64,000 nt of DNA from Benincasa hispida (taxonomy: Eukaryota; Streptophyta; Magnoliopsida; Cucurbitales; Cucurbitaceae), in the NCBI RefSeq assembly GCF_009727055.1, contig NC_052355.1, positions 8,300,990 through 8,364,989 of the forward strand. The letters are read 5' to 3'. Positions within the stretch are counted from its first letter, which is position 1. Each line of letters opens with the position of its first letter. The notes below the pieces were generated by a model. It did not search any database. It saw only the letters and a list, made by a program, of their open reading frames with translations, and was not told the origin of the DNA. Below are positions 21,011 to 34,226 of this stretch, in pieces. The position numbers were made by a program, and so were the translations under genes.

Positions 21011-21900
21011 CAATCAAAGAGTGTTGAAAGGAAAAGAGATCACGTCTAAATTGATACTATATATAACATTCACATATTCATAAGTCCCATAAAATATCAT
21101 AATCAATGTCATGTTAATCAGACTCAACATACATGTTTAATATAGTGTTAATGAATCGTCCCTAGTACATCAATTTCATGCACTAGATCATGTACATAAC
21201 AAAACAGTCACAATTTCATAATAATTCGCATGGTACACATTTATACTCACATAATAAGTCACATGAAGTTATGCTTATCAACATATATCTTATTTTTTCC
21301 TGGCGCCAAGGCATTCTAATAGTAGTGTCACTTATCTCATAATTTAGGTCCATGCTTGTTCGTCCTCTTAATATATTTCATAAAATTCTAGATCATGCTC
21401 ATACATGTAATATAGTTTAAAGATATTTCACGCTTATTTAAATATTAGAACCAACAAAGTTATCCTTAATTTCATTGTTCGACACGAAGGCGATTCCAAT
21501 AGTAATATTACTTACCTTAAAATTAAATCCACATAAACCCAAGAAATTTTATCTTCTTCTTGCCAAGCATGACCTTGAAGCACCTAAAATAATAAATCTA
21601 TTATTTAAATTAGTCTTTTTGGTCTAACTCCGAATAACCAATTTACTCAAATGTCTCCAATTTAACTTTACCGAAATTGTGGCTTGGTCCAAAATTAATT
21701 CTAAAAGTCTAATTCTATTGGCAAACTTGAACATAAATAAATTCCAAATTTAATTACTGAATTTTCAATAATTATCCTTAATCCAAAAGAAGACCAGATT
21801 CTCTACTCACCCAAAACTGCAACAAAACCAATCCCTCGTAATGTTGGATGACACATTTCGTCCTTAAATTTCTCCAAAGCACAAATCTATGGCCCAAACA
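20781..21900 (-). mobile_element. Ty3-gypsy LTR remnant, part 2
   Basis: Continues 13722-14264 across the nested element and matches 43546-44500. The first 230 bp are an array of small hairpins (listed separately). The exact LTR boundary on this side is not visible. Confidence 0.6.
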
Positions 21901-23006
21901 TAATGTATCTGCATAATGTATTCCATGTAGATTTAAAATCCCTCCAAAGGAAGCATGTTATATGCATTGAAAATATATTATAAAGAGTTATAATATATAG
22001 TATCCATGTTTACGATTTCTAGAGTTTAATATAAGTGTTATATTAAAGTTTGATGCCTTTGATGTATGTTATGGATGCAAAGCATGTCTATTATTTTGTA
22101 AGTTGTTAAAAATTGGATTAGACATTAAAATCAATAACAAAGGTAAGTTGCATGCTTATGCAGATATACGATTTTTTGTTCTTAGCTCTCACGTCCCTAA
22201 GAGTTCACACCATGAAATTCATGCTTCGCTTCGTGTCACCTTGGGAGTAACCTCCATTCGGAAAGTGTTTGCATGGGTCATCATCATGGTGTATAGTGGA
22301 AGTAGTTCATTGTAAGATTAAATATATACAATATTGATCTTAGCTCTCACGTCCTTATGAGTTCACACCGTGAGATCCATGCTTGGCTTTTTATTGATTT
22401 TACCTCGACTGCTCCATTCGAAAAGTATTTGCATGAGTCAATAGCAAGGTGAATGGGGGAAGTAGTTCATAGTAAGTGGGTGAAGGATATGTGTCAACGT
22501 GTTCTATAGTCTCTTCTGCTAGTTTGGATCGTGAGATAGCTGTGTTGCGGCTGCTGTAGTTTTTAGGCGGCATTAGCTAGTCACTTACCACAGCTATCCC
22601 CTTGGAGGGTTGTAACATAGGATTCAAAACAACTCAAACTCTAGAAATGGACAGGATTTCTTTGGTCCATTCCGAACCTTAACTGTCCAATTTGGTAGTA
22701 TCATTGGGGTCAACCTCTGAAGGTTGAAAATGGAGGGTTACAGTTACTGAATTATTAAGTGTTAGTAGGTTCTTGACTGATAATGATAACTAAATTAAGA
22801 TTGGAATAAGAGTTATTCTAGAGATAGTATTTAGTCAAGAATGTCTTGTTTTAGTGAAGGAGTATTTGACTACTCCTCAGTAGCACATATTTTGACTGAC
22901 TATAGTATCATTGCAAATAAATAATGAATTTATGGGTACATTATTACTTTTGCTAAAGTTGAATTGAGTTTAAAAGCAGTTTATTAATGTTGTTTAAAAT
23001 TTCAAC
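21901..23006 (+). other. Copia leader with a 150-bp duplicated segment
   Basis: Non-coding, matching 44480-46030. It contains two tandem copies (about 22165-22315 and 22335-22475) of a segment around gctctcacgtccctaagagttcacacc...gcatgggtca. It leads directly into copia gag at 23007. LTR ends and primer site are not recognisable. Confidence 0.5.
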
Positions 23007-23994
23007 ATGTCAAATTCTTCAAAAGTGCATGTTTCCAATTTAGTCAACGATCTTAATAAATAAACATGGAAATCGGATATACTAGCGAACGATGATTTGA
23101 ATTTTTTTTTAACAGAGGAATGTCCTCAATCTCCCAGTTCTTCTATAGACCAAAATAGTTGGTAAGCATATGATTGATGGATTAAGGCTAATGAAAAAGC
23201 TTGAAACATTATTCTAGCAAATATATCTGATATATTAGCTAAGAAATTTGCGAACATAACTTCTATCTTTAGTGTCATAGATGAAGAAACAAAAAGACAC
23301 AACATAGTAAATATGATTTGCTTATAATTAAGAAATGTTTAGTGAAAAATGATAAAAGAACCTGAAAAATTGATCCAGGTGCCACTAATCATATCTGTGC
23401 TTTCTCTTAGGAAATTAGTTCTTGGAGATAGCTTACAGAAGACAAAGCAACTTTTAAGATAGCGCTCAAAGAGGTTGTTTCAACTAAAGCAGTGGGAGAT
23501 ATGAAGTTATTTGTTGGAGATAGATACATTTTAGTTAAAAATGTTTATTATATTCCTTCCTAAAGGTATTAAGAATTGTTCTTCAAATTTAGAAAATAAC
23601 TTATACGTGTTAAAAAAAACTAAGGTAAAAGCCCTTTTGAATATAGAGATGTGTAAAACAGCTGAAACTCATAAAAGAAAAGAAAAATTTATCCAAAATC
23701 CTATGTTTGGCACCTAAGACTAGGTTACATGAATCTCAATATGATTGGAAGATTGGTTAAGAGTAGACTTCTAAACCAGTTAGAAGATAGCACCTTACCG
23801 CCATGTGAATCTTGTCTTGAGGGTAAGATGACCAAAAGATCTTTTACATGAAAAGGTCTTAAAGCCACAGAATCCTTAGAGCTAGTACATTCCATTGTGA
23901 TCTGATGAATGTCAAAGTGAGAGGATGGTATGAATATTTCATTAGCTTCATCGATCATTATTCAAGATATGGCTACATTTACCTAATGCATCAT
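23007..23994 (+). pseudogene. Ty1-copia gag and GAG-pre-integrase, part 1 of a split gene
   Basis: ATG at 23007 (MSNSSKVHVSNLVNDLN). A gag capsid remnant follows (ANEKA..IILANISDILAKKF, about 23185-23255). After a large deletion comes the protease-proximal/GAG-pre-integrase part: ATNHICAFS, GDMKLFVGDRYILVKNVYYIPS, LRLGYMNLNMIGRLVKS and PPCESCLEGKMTKRSFT (23370-23855). The integrase start follows as far as YGYIYLMHH at 23994. There the solo LTR 23995-34226 is inserted, and the next residues resume at 34227. Many stops and frameshifts. Parallel copy at 46031-47150. Confidence 0.88.
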
Positions 23995-24475
23995 TGAAGG
24001 AAATGTGGAGATCGGAACCAATTTTTCTTATTTCCTAGAATTCTCAAAATCACATAATATTCAAGAAGAAGATTATGAATTCAAATATTGTTTCACAGCA
24101 TGCTAAGAAAGGGAAAAAGGAGAAGGAAAAATTTTACCTTTGAAGAAACTTTTTATTCACATAATCCCTCGAACAAAGTCACGTACGGATCTCCCAAACA
24201 AAAATCCCAATTGGGACACCACCGAAATGGAGTCTTCTGTATTCTCCTTAGTGTTTGAGAATTTGTAGGAGGTGTGGACTTTGCCTTAAATTTGGTGGAG
24301 GGAAAGAGAGGATTGAGAGAGGGAAGAGAAGAATCCTTATTCTTTATATTATTTTTGTAGAGATTTATTCTTTTTTTTTTTTTTAGAGAACCAATGTCAA
24401 ATCCATTTTCTATGGAAGAAGATAACCCAACCCTCTGCACGTAGATGAGAAAATGGGGCGAGAGAGTTATAACTC

Positions 24476-25444
24476 TGGTAAGCCGAGTTTACCGTCACAC
24501 ATAAACCCTTACAACACAAATAATATTTTTTAATCACCAAACAAACTACTTATACTGACTGGTAGTCAAGCGGTAAGTCTAAGGTCGAACCTCAGATAAA
24601 CGCGAAAGATTAGTTCATCGAAGGGTGTTTTCATTTAAGAATATTGGGGGGGGGGGGGGGGGCGGGGTTGGTGGGGATTGAAATTGAAGGTTGCATTAAA
24701 ATAAAATGCAAGAAAAGTAAAGATAGAAATGCAATTAACCAAGATGTCTTAGCTTAGAGGAATGGATTCACCAAATGTATTATGTTCTAGGGATTATGCT
24801 AAGATGAGTGTTTAACTTCCAACGCCTAATTATTTATTCAATATGGTTTTTCTCAATTAGCAATTTAAATCATGAAATTTATAAACACTAAATTCAGTCA
24901 GACCCATAGACAAGTCTGTATATATCATAAAATCGAAATCTCCCAAAATAACATTGAGTTCCTCCAAATCCGTAGGCTAAGAAACCAAAATCTTACCTTC
25001 TCGTGAAGGATGAGAAGCTACAATCCGACATTACTCGATTAACTACTAAAGAAACACCTAAAGAACAAGTGGAAGAGAGAAGAGAAGGAAAAATCGGCTA
25101 GAGGTCGACAGTGGGCGTCTAATTCTGACCTAAAGTAAAGAAACATATATATAGTGCAACATCGCAGTGTTGCAATGCTACACAGTTGAAAATTTTTAGC
25201 GTTGCAATGCTACTCTGCCTCACACGTGCTTCAATCTTCAATTTGCAGCGTTGCAATGCTGCCATATTTTGCACAAAATAGGTAAGTACTGCCTTATAGC
25301 ATTCCATGACGCTCTGTTCAGAGTGTTTTTGTCCTCTCACGTCCTTTTCAAGCCCGGTTGCTCAAATTAGTTCTTAATTACTCCAAATTAACCCCGACTA
25401 GCTATAATTAATAAGTGGAAGATAGCACATTTTTTGTGCTATCA
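24476..25444 (-). repeat. 3' LTR of the Athila/Tat-like element
   Basis: 969 bp, about 430 bp shorter than the 5' LTR. The missing segment corresponds to roughly 28360-28560 and nearby bases. A G tract at 24647-24662 interrupts it; the 5' LTR has a more mixed G-rich stretch at the same place. Confidence 0.85.
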
Positions 25445-27692
25445 AACACCCCCAACTTAATTCTTGATCATTCTCGAGCAAGATAGAATCACACATTTAC
25501 ACAGAAAATTATGCTTACTCAATCACATAGGTCGTTACTCTAGTCTCAACAGTCTATAAGGATGAGATTTGCAATAAAAAATGAAATCCAATTACAATCA
25601 ATCCATAAAGCACATTTTAGAAAAGATTCTAAACTATTCATGCTCAATTGAGTTAAAAGTCATACTAATTACACTAGCAAAACTCGGAATGGTTTTATAA
25701 GGCCCTCAGTTTGTTTTCCCCCACACTGGCTCGAACGTTCAAGAGCTAAGCTTCCTAGGCTTAACTTTGTAATGACACACTTAAGGAAACCAAACTTTTA
25801 TTCTATTTTTTTATTTTTATACTTTACACAAAAGAGGAAACCTTATCTAGACACGTCACCTTCGTTTTGGCTTGCCCAAATGGGTGTTATGTAGGTCATC
25901 CAACTACTAGCAATGTTTCCTAACAAGGTGCCGAAGCTTACTAATTCCTTGGGGTACTTTAGCTCAGAGGGACATTATGGGTGTCATAGCCGCCCTAGGT
26001 TAATCATAACCCCAAGAAAGAGGAGTAATCCCCTTTAAAAAATAACATACAAACTTGTTTTTACTTTACAACATGCTCTGCCTTTTACAAACTTTCTTTT
26101 TACATATTCTACACTTGACTTTTACAATACAAAACAGGAGTTTGGCAAAAAACTTAGGTATGCATTACTAGGTCGAGCTTCAGTCACTTAACACGTATCA
26201 CCTAGGCCTTTCGAAATGACAACAAAAATATAAGCCCAATAATACAATTCTAAGCATGCAAGTCCTAATTTTGTTGGACAAGGGACTTAAAGATGCATGT
26301 GTGATGAGAATTTTTTTTTAAAACAGGCTAAAAAACATGATCATGCTCTTTAAACATAGTTTCATGCAAGCCTAATCACCTTCCAACTACTCATCATAAC
26401 AAACCAAGCAAGAGAGAAAACAAGAAAATTCAAGCACACAAACATCGTCTGAGCATAGCGCTCAAGGATCCCAACAGTCAAAATATACCCCATCCCCAAC
26501 TTAAGATGATACATTGTTCCTAATGTATCTCTAATCTAAGCTCAAAAAAACAAGAGAGTCAAGGGAAAAAAACTTCCCTTGATGACATTTCCGCACACGG
26601 GATGGTGGTAAGAAGGCTGCCTTAAATCGACCTCTTCTTTAGGGTAGTGGGAAAGAACCTACAAAAGAAAAATAAGAAGTTAAACTAGAAAGCAGTAAAG
26701 GAAAGCAGTAAAATTTTCACCTAGCTCCCTCTAGGAAGGGCAAATTTTTAATGTCGATTGCTCGAAGTGGCATGTCCCTATCAAGGTACAAGGAAATTCT
26801 CATATTTTTATAGTCCTTTCTTGGATGAGTCAATATAGCCCGATAAGGCTATAAGGCTTCTCATCTTTTGAAGAGAACCAGACAGGTCAAATTTGGGTTT
26901 TTTGGAATATGGCAAAAAAGGTAAAAAGAAAGAATCAAAAGACTCAAATGACCCAAAAGTGTTGAAACAAATCAAAGACCCAATAGACTCGTGAGAGATA
27001 GGGGAAGAACACTCAAATATATACGAAATAGCAGGAGTCAGAACAGGGTGAGGTCTTTTGACTTCATAACTCTATCACCTGGATGTCGTCGGATTCAGGC
27101 TAAAATTCTCCTTAACCTGACAAACTTGTAAGCATAGAGTGATGTCCTCCGAGGTACAGACGACGGGTTGCTCTGGCACGCTCTCTAATCTCTACATGGC
27201 CTCTGTGAGCTGGGCAACATGAATGATCAATTCTTGCAGCCAAGCTTCAACATCCTGCTGAAACTCAAAAGTAGTGTTAGTAAGTTTAGAAATTAAAAAC
27301 TCCAAACTCAAAAGCACGAATCTCCAGGAAGTGGTTCCTGCTCCTCCACTGTGTCGACATGGACTACCTCATGCCTTTGGGCCTCTAAAAAATCAAAGGA
27401 ATTGTATGGCAATGGCTCGTCCGACCTTCCAACTGAGGTTGCAAGCTGAGCAAAAAGGTCACTCAGACTTTATAAGTTAGTTCTAGCCTCTGCCCCAGGG
27501 TTGCTCTCCTGTTGGAAGCGCTCAAACTCTTGCTACCTATGGAGGTTGTCTTGCTGAAAGCTCCATAACCAAAGCCTCTAAAAACCTACCTGACCTTGAT
27601 GACTAAACATGAGTCGACTAGTGTGGTGTTGTGAAATCTTGGTAGTCGAAGCTCTACTGCCATCCTGAGTATCCACGGTCAAAAGACTCCTC
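25445..27692 (-). other. Non-coding interior of the Athila/Tat-like element
   Basis: Long segment without RT, integrase or protease motifs in any frame that I could read. It starts (minus-strand 3' end) with the polypurine tract and contains the caacttaagatgat and cccccaacttaatt type blocks usual near the 3' end of such elements. Confidence 0.5.
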
Positions 27693-27986
27693 CTATATCG
27701 GATGATGAGACTCGTAGTCCATATGAAAATAATACCCCTCCTCGGCAAATCCACATAGTGTTGGCATCCACTGCAACCTCAGGCATGCTTGCGTGAGAGG
27801 CCCCTCGAGTAGACAACTCCCGCACACTTCTACCTGTTGTGAACTCCTATCCACCAAGTGGGCAACTAAGGAAGTTAACTCGGCAATGCGGCATCGAAGG
27901 CCACTTACCTCGTTGTCAAAATCTGTAAGTTGACTTTCGGACATCCAATATTGATTCGAAAATCCCGTCATGCTTAACTGACACAA
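27693..27986 (-). pseudogene. Gag-like fragment of the Athila/Tat-like element
   Basis: 97 codons, starting 65 bp inside the primer site: MCQLSMTGFSNQYWMSES, then FDNEVSGLRCRIAELTSLVAHLVDRSSQQ, a likely coiled coil, then a Pro/Tyr-rich part. Position and the coiled-coil start suit the N-terminus of an Athila/Tat gag. Downstream on the minus strand (27690-26700) only short broken frames remain. I do not see capsid or zinc-knuckle motifs. Confidence 0.5.
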
Positions 27987-28051
27987 AAAGAAAACAAAGA
28001 AAAAGAAAAAGAAACTTCAACTAAAAACTTACTAAACAACGACGCCAATTT

Positions 28052-29455
28052 TGTAAGCCGAGTTTACCATCGTCCGTAAACCCTTACTACACCAATAATA
28101 TTTATAAATCATTGAATGAACTACTTATACTAACTTGTGGTACAAGTGGCAAGTCCAGGGTCGAACCTCAGGAAAGTTCGGAAGATTAGTTCATCGAAGC
28201 ATGTTTTCAGTTACAAAAAATAAGGTGGGGGGGCGGAGGGGGTGGAAGGGTGGGGTGGAGATAATGAAGATGCATTAAAGTAAAGTGCAAGAAAAGTAAA
28301 GATAGAAATGCAATGAATCGAGATGTCTTAGCTTAGAGGAATGGATTCACACAATGTAATTTAGATCATTGAACCAAATTATGATTTAAACTTCTTGTTT
28401 ATGTTTCACCCAACTGAATGGAATCTCAACTAATGGTCCTAATTATCTAATTAATCGACAAGCATAGAAAATGAATCCGCTCCATACAAATTGATAAATT
28501 GCATTATGTTCTAGGGATTATGCTATGATGAGTGTTTAACTTCCAACGTCTAATTAAACATTCAGTGTTGTTTTTCTCTAGATTGATAGGAGTAATACTA
28601 TTCTTTTTAGACGACAAATCTCGGCCTAATTAATCACAAGCCTAACTAACTTATTGCTTTCATTGGGATTAACTTATAATTAAATTTCACATATTACAAG
28701 TTATCTCAAAGCATTAGAATTACACAACAAAATCATTGGGCGTCAATCAACAATTAAAATCATGCAATTCATAAATACAAAACTTGGATTGAAACCCATA
28801 GACAAGTTTGTATACATCATAAAATCGAAATCTCACAAACTAGCATTGATTTCATTCAATTTCTTTGGCCAAGAAACAAAATCTTACCTACCCATGGAGG
28901 ATGAGAAGCTACAATCCGACATTACTCGATTAACTACTAAAGAAACACCCAAAGAACAAGTGGAAGAGAGAAGAGAGGGAAAAATCGGCTGGAGGCCAAT
29001 GGTGGGCGTCTATTTCTGACCTAAAGCAAAGAAACATATATATAGTGAAGTGTCGCAGTGTTGTAACGCTGCACAGATAAAAATTTGTTGCGTTGCAACA
29101 TTACTTTTCCTCGCGCGCGCCTCCATCTTCAATTCCTAGCGTTGCAACGCTACATGCCCTGTTTTGCACAAAATAGGTAGCTATTGCCTTATAGCATTGT
29201 ACAATGCTCTGTCCAGGTATGTTTTCGTCCGTTCACGTCCTTTTGAAGTTCGGTTGCTCAAATTAGTTCATAATTGCTCCAAATTACCGTTGCTCAAATT
29301 ATCTTCTGATTGCTCCAAATTAACCCCTGAATAGTTCATAATGATGGATTCTACCTCCAAGATGCTCGATAATTGTAAAATCACTAAATAAAAATATTAA
29401 ACATAAAAAGACCTAGAATTAAGAAGTGAAAAATAGCACATTTTCGGTGCTATCA
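28052..29455 (-). repeat. 5' LTR of the Athila/Tat-like element
   Basis: 1,404 bp. It contains a short repeat built on gcgttgcaacgct (29050-29160) that also occurs at 25155-25270. The end at 28052 is followed on the minus strand by the degenerate primer site. Confidence 0.85.
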
Positions 29456-29935
29456 AACTCCGTCCCTTTAATTAAATTAAAATCAATTTAATTAAATTAA
29501 TAATAATATATAATAACTACTTTCTTATATATATGTACACTATATATTATATCAAATATAACATATAACCTATAGTTTTATATTGTATTGAATATAATAT
29601 AACCTAAATATTTATTTTCTCTCATTAATGCATGACATTTAATATAAATCATAATTATATTAAATTTAATTATGAATGTCATCCATATAATTAGTATTTG
29701 AATCATATTCAAAATATTTAATTCCTCTCAAAATACTTTATATTATAATGTATCAAATACATCATATTAATTATATCACATATATAATTAATTTCATGAA
29801 TTATATCTTATATCATTAATTCTCTCAATTAATTTGAACACTTCAAATTAATCAAAAAATAATTTTCAATTACATCCCTGTTAAGCTACAAAGGGGACCG
29901 TATGGACCTGTAGATCGAAACTCCAATGGTACTTG

Positions 29936-31888
29936 TGTTCATGTTGATGCCTTAAATCTCGTAGGGTTCTGTAGTTTGTAAACATCTATATGAACAAACA
30001 GTTTTGGTGATTTATAATATGAGATATTTTATTTACTTCAGTCTATGAAATATGAGATATTTTAGTTGTATTAACCACAAACCAATAAACTAAGATGTTT
30101 ACACTATGAGTGTAGAGAAATACAAGTGGATCGTGATTTAAGTGATAACTTAAATGGTCTGTAGTATATGTATAAAGAAGGAAAACCTTATCCTTTTGAT
30201 ACTACGAGTGTGGCCCGCTTTGTTGGTGTATAAGTGTTGGAAAGTGCTGTAAATGGTCTGATCCTGACCATTCATGTATTAGACATGTGAGTGGAGATAC
30301 TCTATACAAAGGCGTTTGTATAAGACCAGACAATAAAATGTTTAGTCTCGTTATATAACACAGTTCATGACAGAGACTTTCATTTCACTAAGATGACCAT
30401 AGGTAACATGACCTTAATCCTGAGTGAGTTGTGAACTCCTGCCTATGAGGGCGGTCCTTTGATTTGCATGGGTAAGAGTGGCCAGATCGCCGACTCAACA
30501 AGCCTACCATTTTAGGGATTCGTTTGATTGCAGAGCTGGGAACTCAGCTACACAAGACAAAATTCACTCCTTCCCGAAGCAGGGGTAAGTAGATAAATTT
30601 CTCCCTTAAGAGCTGTTCTAGGGCTTGAACAATGTGGCACCACACCTTTCTTGGCTTGAGAAGGGTTTACTCATTGTGGGATTATGATGTATTATTCATT
30701 AGAGGAATCAGTGGTACTTAGGGAGTGAAATGGTACTTAAGGTGTTAGATGTAACTACAAGAATTAGTGGCATTTACGAGCGATTTGCGAAGGGTCATCA
30801 TACTGTTACTTGGTTATATCCGATGGACACAAAAATACATCTGTAGTACGAAGAGTGCAGCTATCGGTCTTCAGTAGAGTGCCCGGCAGTTAACAGATGG
30901 TGGATATTGTGATTAAAGAGTTTAATTAGTTATTTATGTACTGTTGGAGCGTCAAGCTACAGGTCCATAAGGTCCCCTTGGTAGCTCAATGGATGCATGT
31001 TAAGAATAAGTTTTTTTGGTTAGTTTGAAGTGTTCAAATTAACAAGAGGTAATTTGATTATATATGATATAATTAAATTAATTTAATTCAATTATATATG
31101 ATATAATTGATTTAATGTATTTGATACATTAGTATTTGATTGGTAGAATTAATATAAATATGATGTGATATTAAAACTATAGGTTATAAATATAATATGA
31201 TAATTAGTTATTATATTTATTTATAATAAATTAATTATAAGGTAATTGATTTTTGTTTTTCTCTAGATAACCACGTTAGTGGGTTGTTTTAGTAAGGATG
31301 TGGCAACTAAATGGGTAAAAGTGAAAATAGTTTTTATTTAAAAAATTCAAGTGCAAAAAAATATCAAGTTATACGATAGCTTGGTTGAGAGAGTAAAGGA
31401 TCAATCTAGGATTATATATAATAGATACTCGTTACTAAGCGATCAAGTACCCAATTCTAAACGACAAACTTCTTCCTTCTCCACTTACTCGATCGTCTAG
31501 TTATTCCATCCCTCTTCCAAATCCATACAGAACCTACACCTCATAGATTCTCACACTGAGAATACCAAGGTAGCCTAGTGCTGGTGTCGAGTTTCTGTTC
31601 GAGGGTCGAGGATCAGGTTTCACTCGTTGCTGTTCGATGATATTCTAAAGGTGTGTTGCGTTCGTGCTATTGGACGCGTTGCTGGTCTCAATAGAAGAAA
31701 TACTAGAAGAAAAGGTTCTTCAAGTGTATGTTTACTCGATACCTTTGTGGTTATTCTTAGTAGCATGCTGTAATTTTATTCTTGATGCATAACTGTTCTA
31801 TTAGATTGTAAATGTTCGTGTTCTTTGATAATGGGATTTGGAATGATATGCTTCCGCTCAATGGTTATCTAGATTTAGAGTTCCTTCA
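29936..31888 (+). mobile_element. Solo copia LTR, + strand, nested
   Basis: 1,953 bp from TGTTCATGTTGATGCC to ...GAGTTCCTTCA, flanked by a perfect 5-bp duplication acttg (29931-29935, 31889-31893). It belongs to the same broad family as the LTR it sits in, but in the opposite orientation. Blocks such as ggtccataaggtccccttggtagctcaatgga occur here forward and at about 38020 reversed. Confidence 0.9.
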
Positions 31889-32281
31889 ACTTGGATTATT
31901 AATAAACTCTTTAATTAAATTACACAACTTCCATTAACTGTCAGTCATTTTACTAAAGACGAGAGCTGCATTCTTCGCATTACATATATATTTATGTGTC
32001 CATTGGATATAACTAATCAATAGTGCGATGACCCTTTACAAATTGCTCGTAAGTACAGTTGAGCCAAAATTACCATTTTTCCCCCATAGTTACATCAAAC
32101 TTCTTAAGTATCACTAATTCCTCTAATGAACAATAAGTCAAAGTCGAAGTATGACCAAGTCCTTCTCGGGCAAGGAGAGGGTGTGACCACTATGTTGAAG
32201 TCATAGAATCAGCCTTTAAGAGAGAAATTTATCTACTTAACCTGATATCGAGGATGGAGTGAATTTCATCTTGTGTAGCTA

Positions 32282-33641
32282 TGTAACAACCCGACCCCCT
32301 AGGACTCAATCTAGGCCATTACTAACGCATCATGTATGTAAGTTAAAACGAAATTATTTTTATAGTGAACTAAATGCTAAACAAATGAGATAACTAAAAA
32401 GATTTCCATTAAATTTAAATATTTAAAGTCAAAGGATAGGGTACCTATAAATCATCAAAGGAAACAAATAACTTTGAAAAAAAAAACTTAAACAGTAGTC
32501 TCAAATCTCAAAACTAAAAATGTAAAACATAAAAGAAATACTAAAATATGAGCAGAAGCATTTAAACTGTTCCTAGTGGTTTGATCACTGATTTCGCTTG
32601 TCAATCGTTGGTGCATCTCTACCCTTACCTGAAATAGCAACATGAGAAATGATGAGTATAAAATACTCAGTAAGTAACCTCACAACTGGGGTCAGACTAG
32701 GCATCTAGATGCCTTTCTCTAGTGGGGCATTAATGCCCTCTAGTCCCCATGGTACAAATATCAACATTCAAAACTAACCTCTCATCCTACTGTAGTTAAG
32801 TGTACCTATTACCTGTTGTGAGTCCTGTAGGATCCACAACCTCTGGTGATCCCGAAGGAGACACCACCTCTAATGAATCCCGAAGGAAACACAACCTCTG
32901 GTGAATTCCGAAGGATAACACCACCTCTAGTGAATCCCAAAGGAAACACAACCTTAACCCAACAGATTTGACGAAGACCAAGATGAACCCGATGCGGCAG
33001 GACGACGGTGACAAGCAGCGACGCGTCTGGTGCGATGGAAGAGGCTGGCTAGACGAGCGGCCCGATTGGAGCGGCAAACGGGAGATCGGTGGGAGGCGGA
33101 GATGGCTGAGTGGCAAACGCTTGCGAATGGCCGAGGACCTCAGCTGGCTGGTAGACGCTTGCGAATGGCTAGGGAATGGCGAGATCAGTACGGGCGACGC
33201 AGGTAGGAGACAGACTGACAGCGGGGCGAGGCTGACAGATCTGGCCGGTAGCTAGGTCCAATCGACGGAAAGAGAAGAAAAAATTCGGGGGGGTCTTAGG
33301 CAGTGCGAGGGTGAAGAGAAGAGGAAGGGAACGGAAAAATAAAGAAATAAAAAGAAAAAAAAATGAAAGGAAATGAAAATATAAAAAATAAAATAAAATA
33401 ATATATATTTATTTTATTTTATTCTTTTCCTATTCCACTTTATTCTATTAAATTCCTTACCTTCTCAAAATGAAATTAATTCCTGCCATTGATTTCCAAA
33501 TTGAATTATGTGAAATGAAAATTCCAATTTCCACAATAATTAAACTTCAACAATTACACTTAAATGTTAAAATTTTCAAAATCGACATTAGGTAATAAAA
33601 ATTACTGAAATTAGACTACCACAAACTTTTGGAGTGTTACA
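32282..33641 (-). mobile_element. Solo Ty3-gypsy LTR, minus strand, nested
   Basis: 1,360 bp, TGTAACACTCC (33641) to ...GGGTTGTTACA (32282) on the minus strand, with a perfect 5-bp duplication agcta (32277-32281, 33642-33646). Same family as the LTR at 50653-52242: shared ataaaatactcagtaagtaac block (reverse), shared gaatcccgaagg minisatellite (32824-32945, about four units) and shared ends. A GC-rich island (32985-33250) contains a 95-codon frame that I regard as non-genic. Confidence 0.9.
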
Positions 33642-34226
33642 AGCTATGTTCCCAGCTTCTCAATAAGACGAATCCCCAAAATGATAGGCTTATTGAGTTG
33701 GCATTCTGGTCACTCTCACCCATACAAATCAAAGAATTACCATTATGAGTAGGAGTTCACAACTCACTCAAGATTCAGGTCATGTCATTTATTGTCATCC
33801 TAGTGAAATGTAAGTCTCTATTATTAACGGTGTTATATAAAGTGACTAATCATTTCGTAGTCCGGTCATATACAAACACTTTGTATAGGATACCCTTGCT
33901 CACATATCTCCGTATGAATGATAAGGATCATATCATTTGTAGTACTTTACAACACTTGTAACACCTACAAAGAAGGACGTATATGTACTATCACCAGAAT
34001 AAGGGACGACGCTTTATCTATCTACTGCAGACCATTTAGGTTATTATTTAAATAGAATCCACCTGTATATCTCTACATATTTGTTTAAATTATATAAAAT
34101 AACATGACTTTAATTTATTGGATTGAGTGTATGCTAATAAAATACAAATTATTTTATTTATAAGGAGATGTTTATACAATTTGACAAACTACAAAATACA
34201 AGATATTTATGAAATCAATCCCAACA

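Larger units (their letters stand above)
24476..29455 (-). mobile_element. Athila/Tat-like non-autonomous LTR retrotransposon
   Basis: 4,980 bp with a perfect 5-bp target duplication aactc (24471-24475, 29456-29460). LTRs on the minus strand run TGATAGCAC...GGCTTACA: 5' LTR 28052-29455 and 3' LTR 24476-25444. The primer-binding site next to the 5' LTR (minus AAATTGGCGTCGTTG) is a mutated TTGGCGCCGTTG, the Athila/Tat type. A polypurine tract (minus AGTTGGGGGTGTT) abuts the 3' LTR at 25445-25457. The 2.6-kb interior holds one gag-like fragment and no pol, so the element is non-autonomous. Confidence 0.88.
23995..34226 (-). mobile_element. Solo copia LTR containing three nested LTR insertions
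   Basis: On the minus strand it starts TGTTGGGATTG (34226) and ends ATTTCCTTCA (23995), with a perfect 5-bp target duplication atcat (23990-23994, 34227-34231) in the copia integrase. The gross length of 10,232 bp falls to about 1,924 bp when the nested elements 24476-29455, 29936-31888 and 32282-33641 and their duplications are removed. That agrees with the uninterrupted relative at 36910-39035 (2,126 bp). The LTR pieces are 23995-24475, 29456-29935, 31889-32281 and 33642-34226. Confidence 0.9.

Noticed and set aside
22165..22480. Riboswitch or structured regulatory RNA in the copia leader
   Set aside because: The duplicated 150-bp segment is conserved between two copies, but I could not find a known riboswitch core or covarying stems.
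32796..33255. Frames of 106 and 95 codons on opposite strands
   Set aside because: Both lie entirely inside a solo gypsy LTR with exact ends and target duplication; the sequence is a minisatellite and a GC-rich island.
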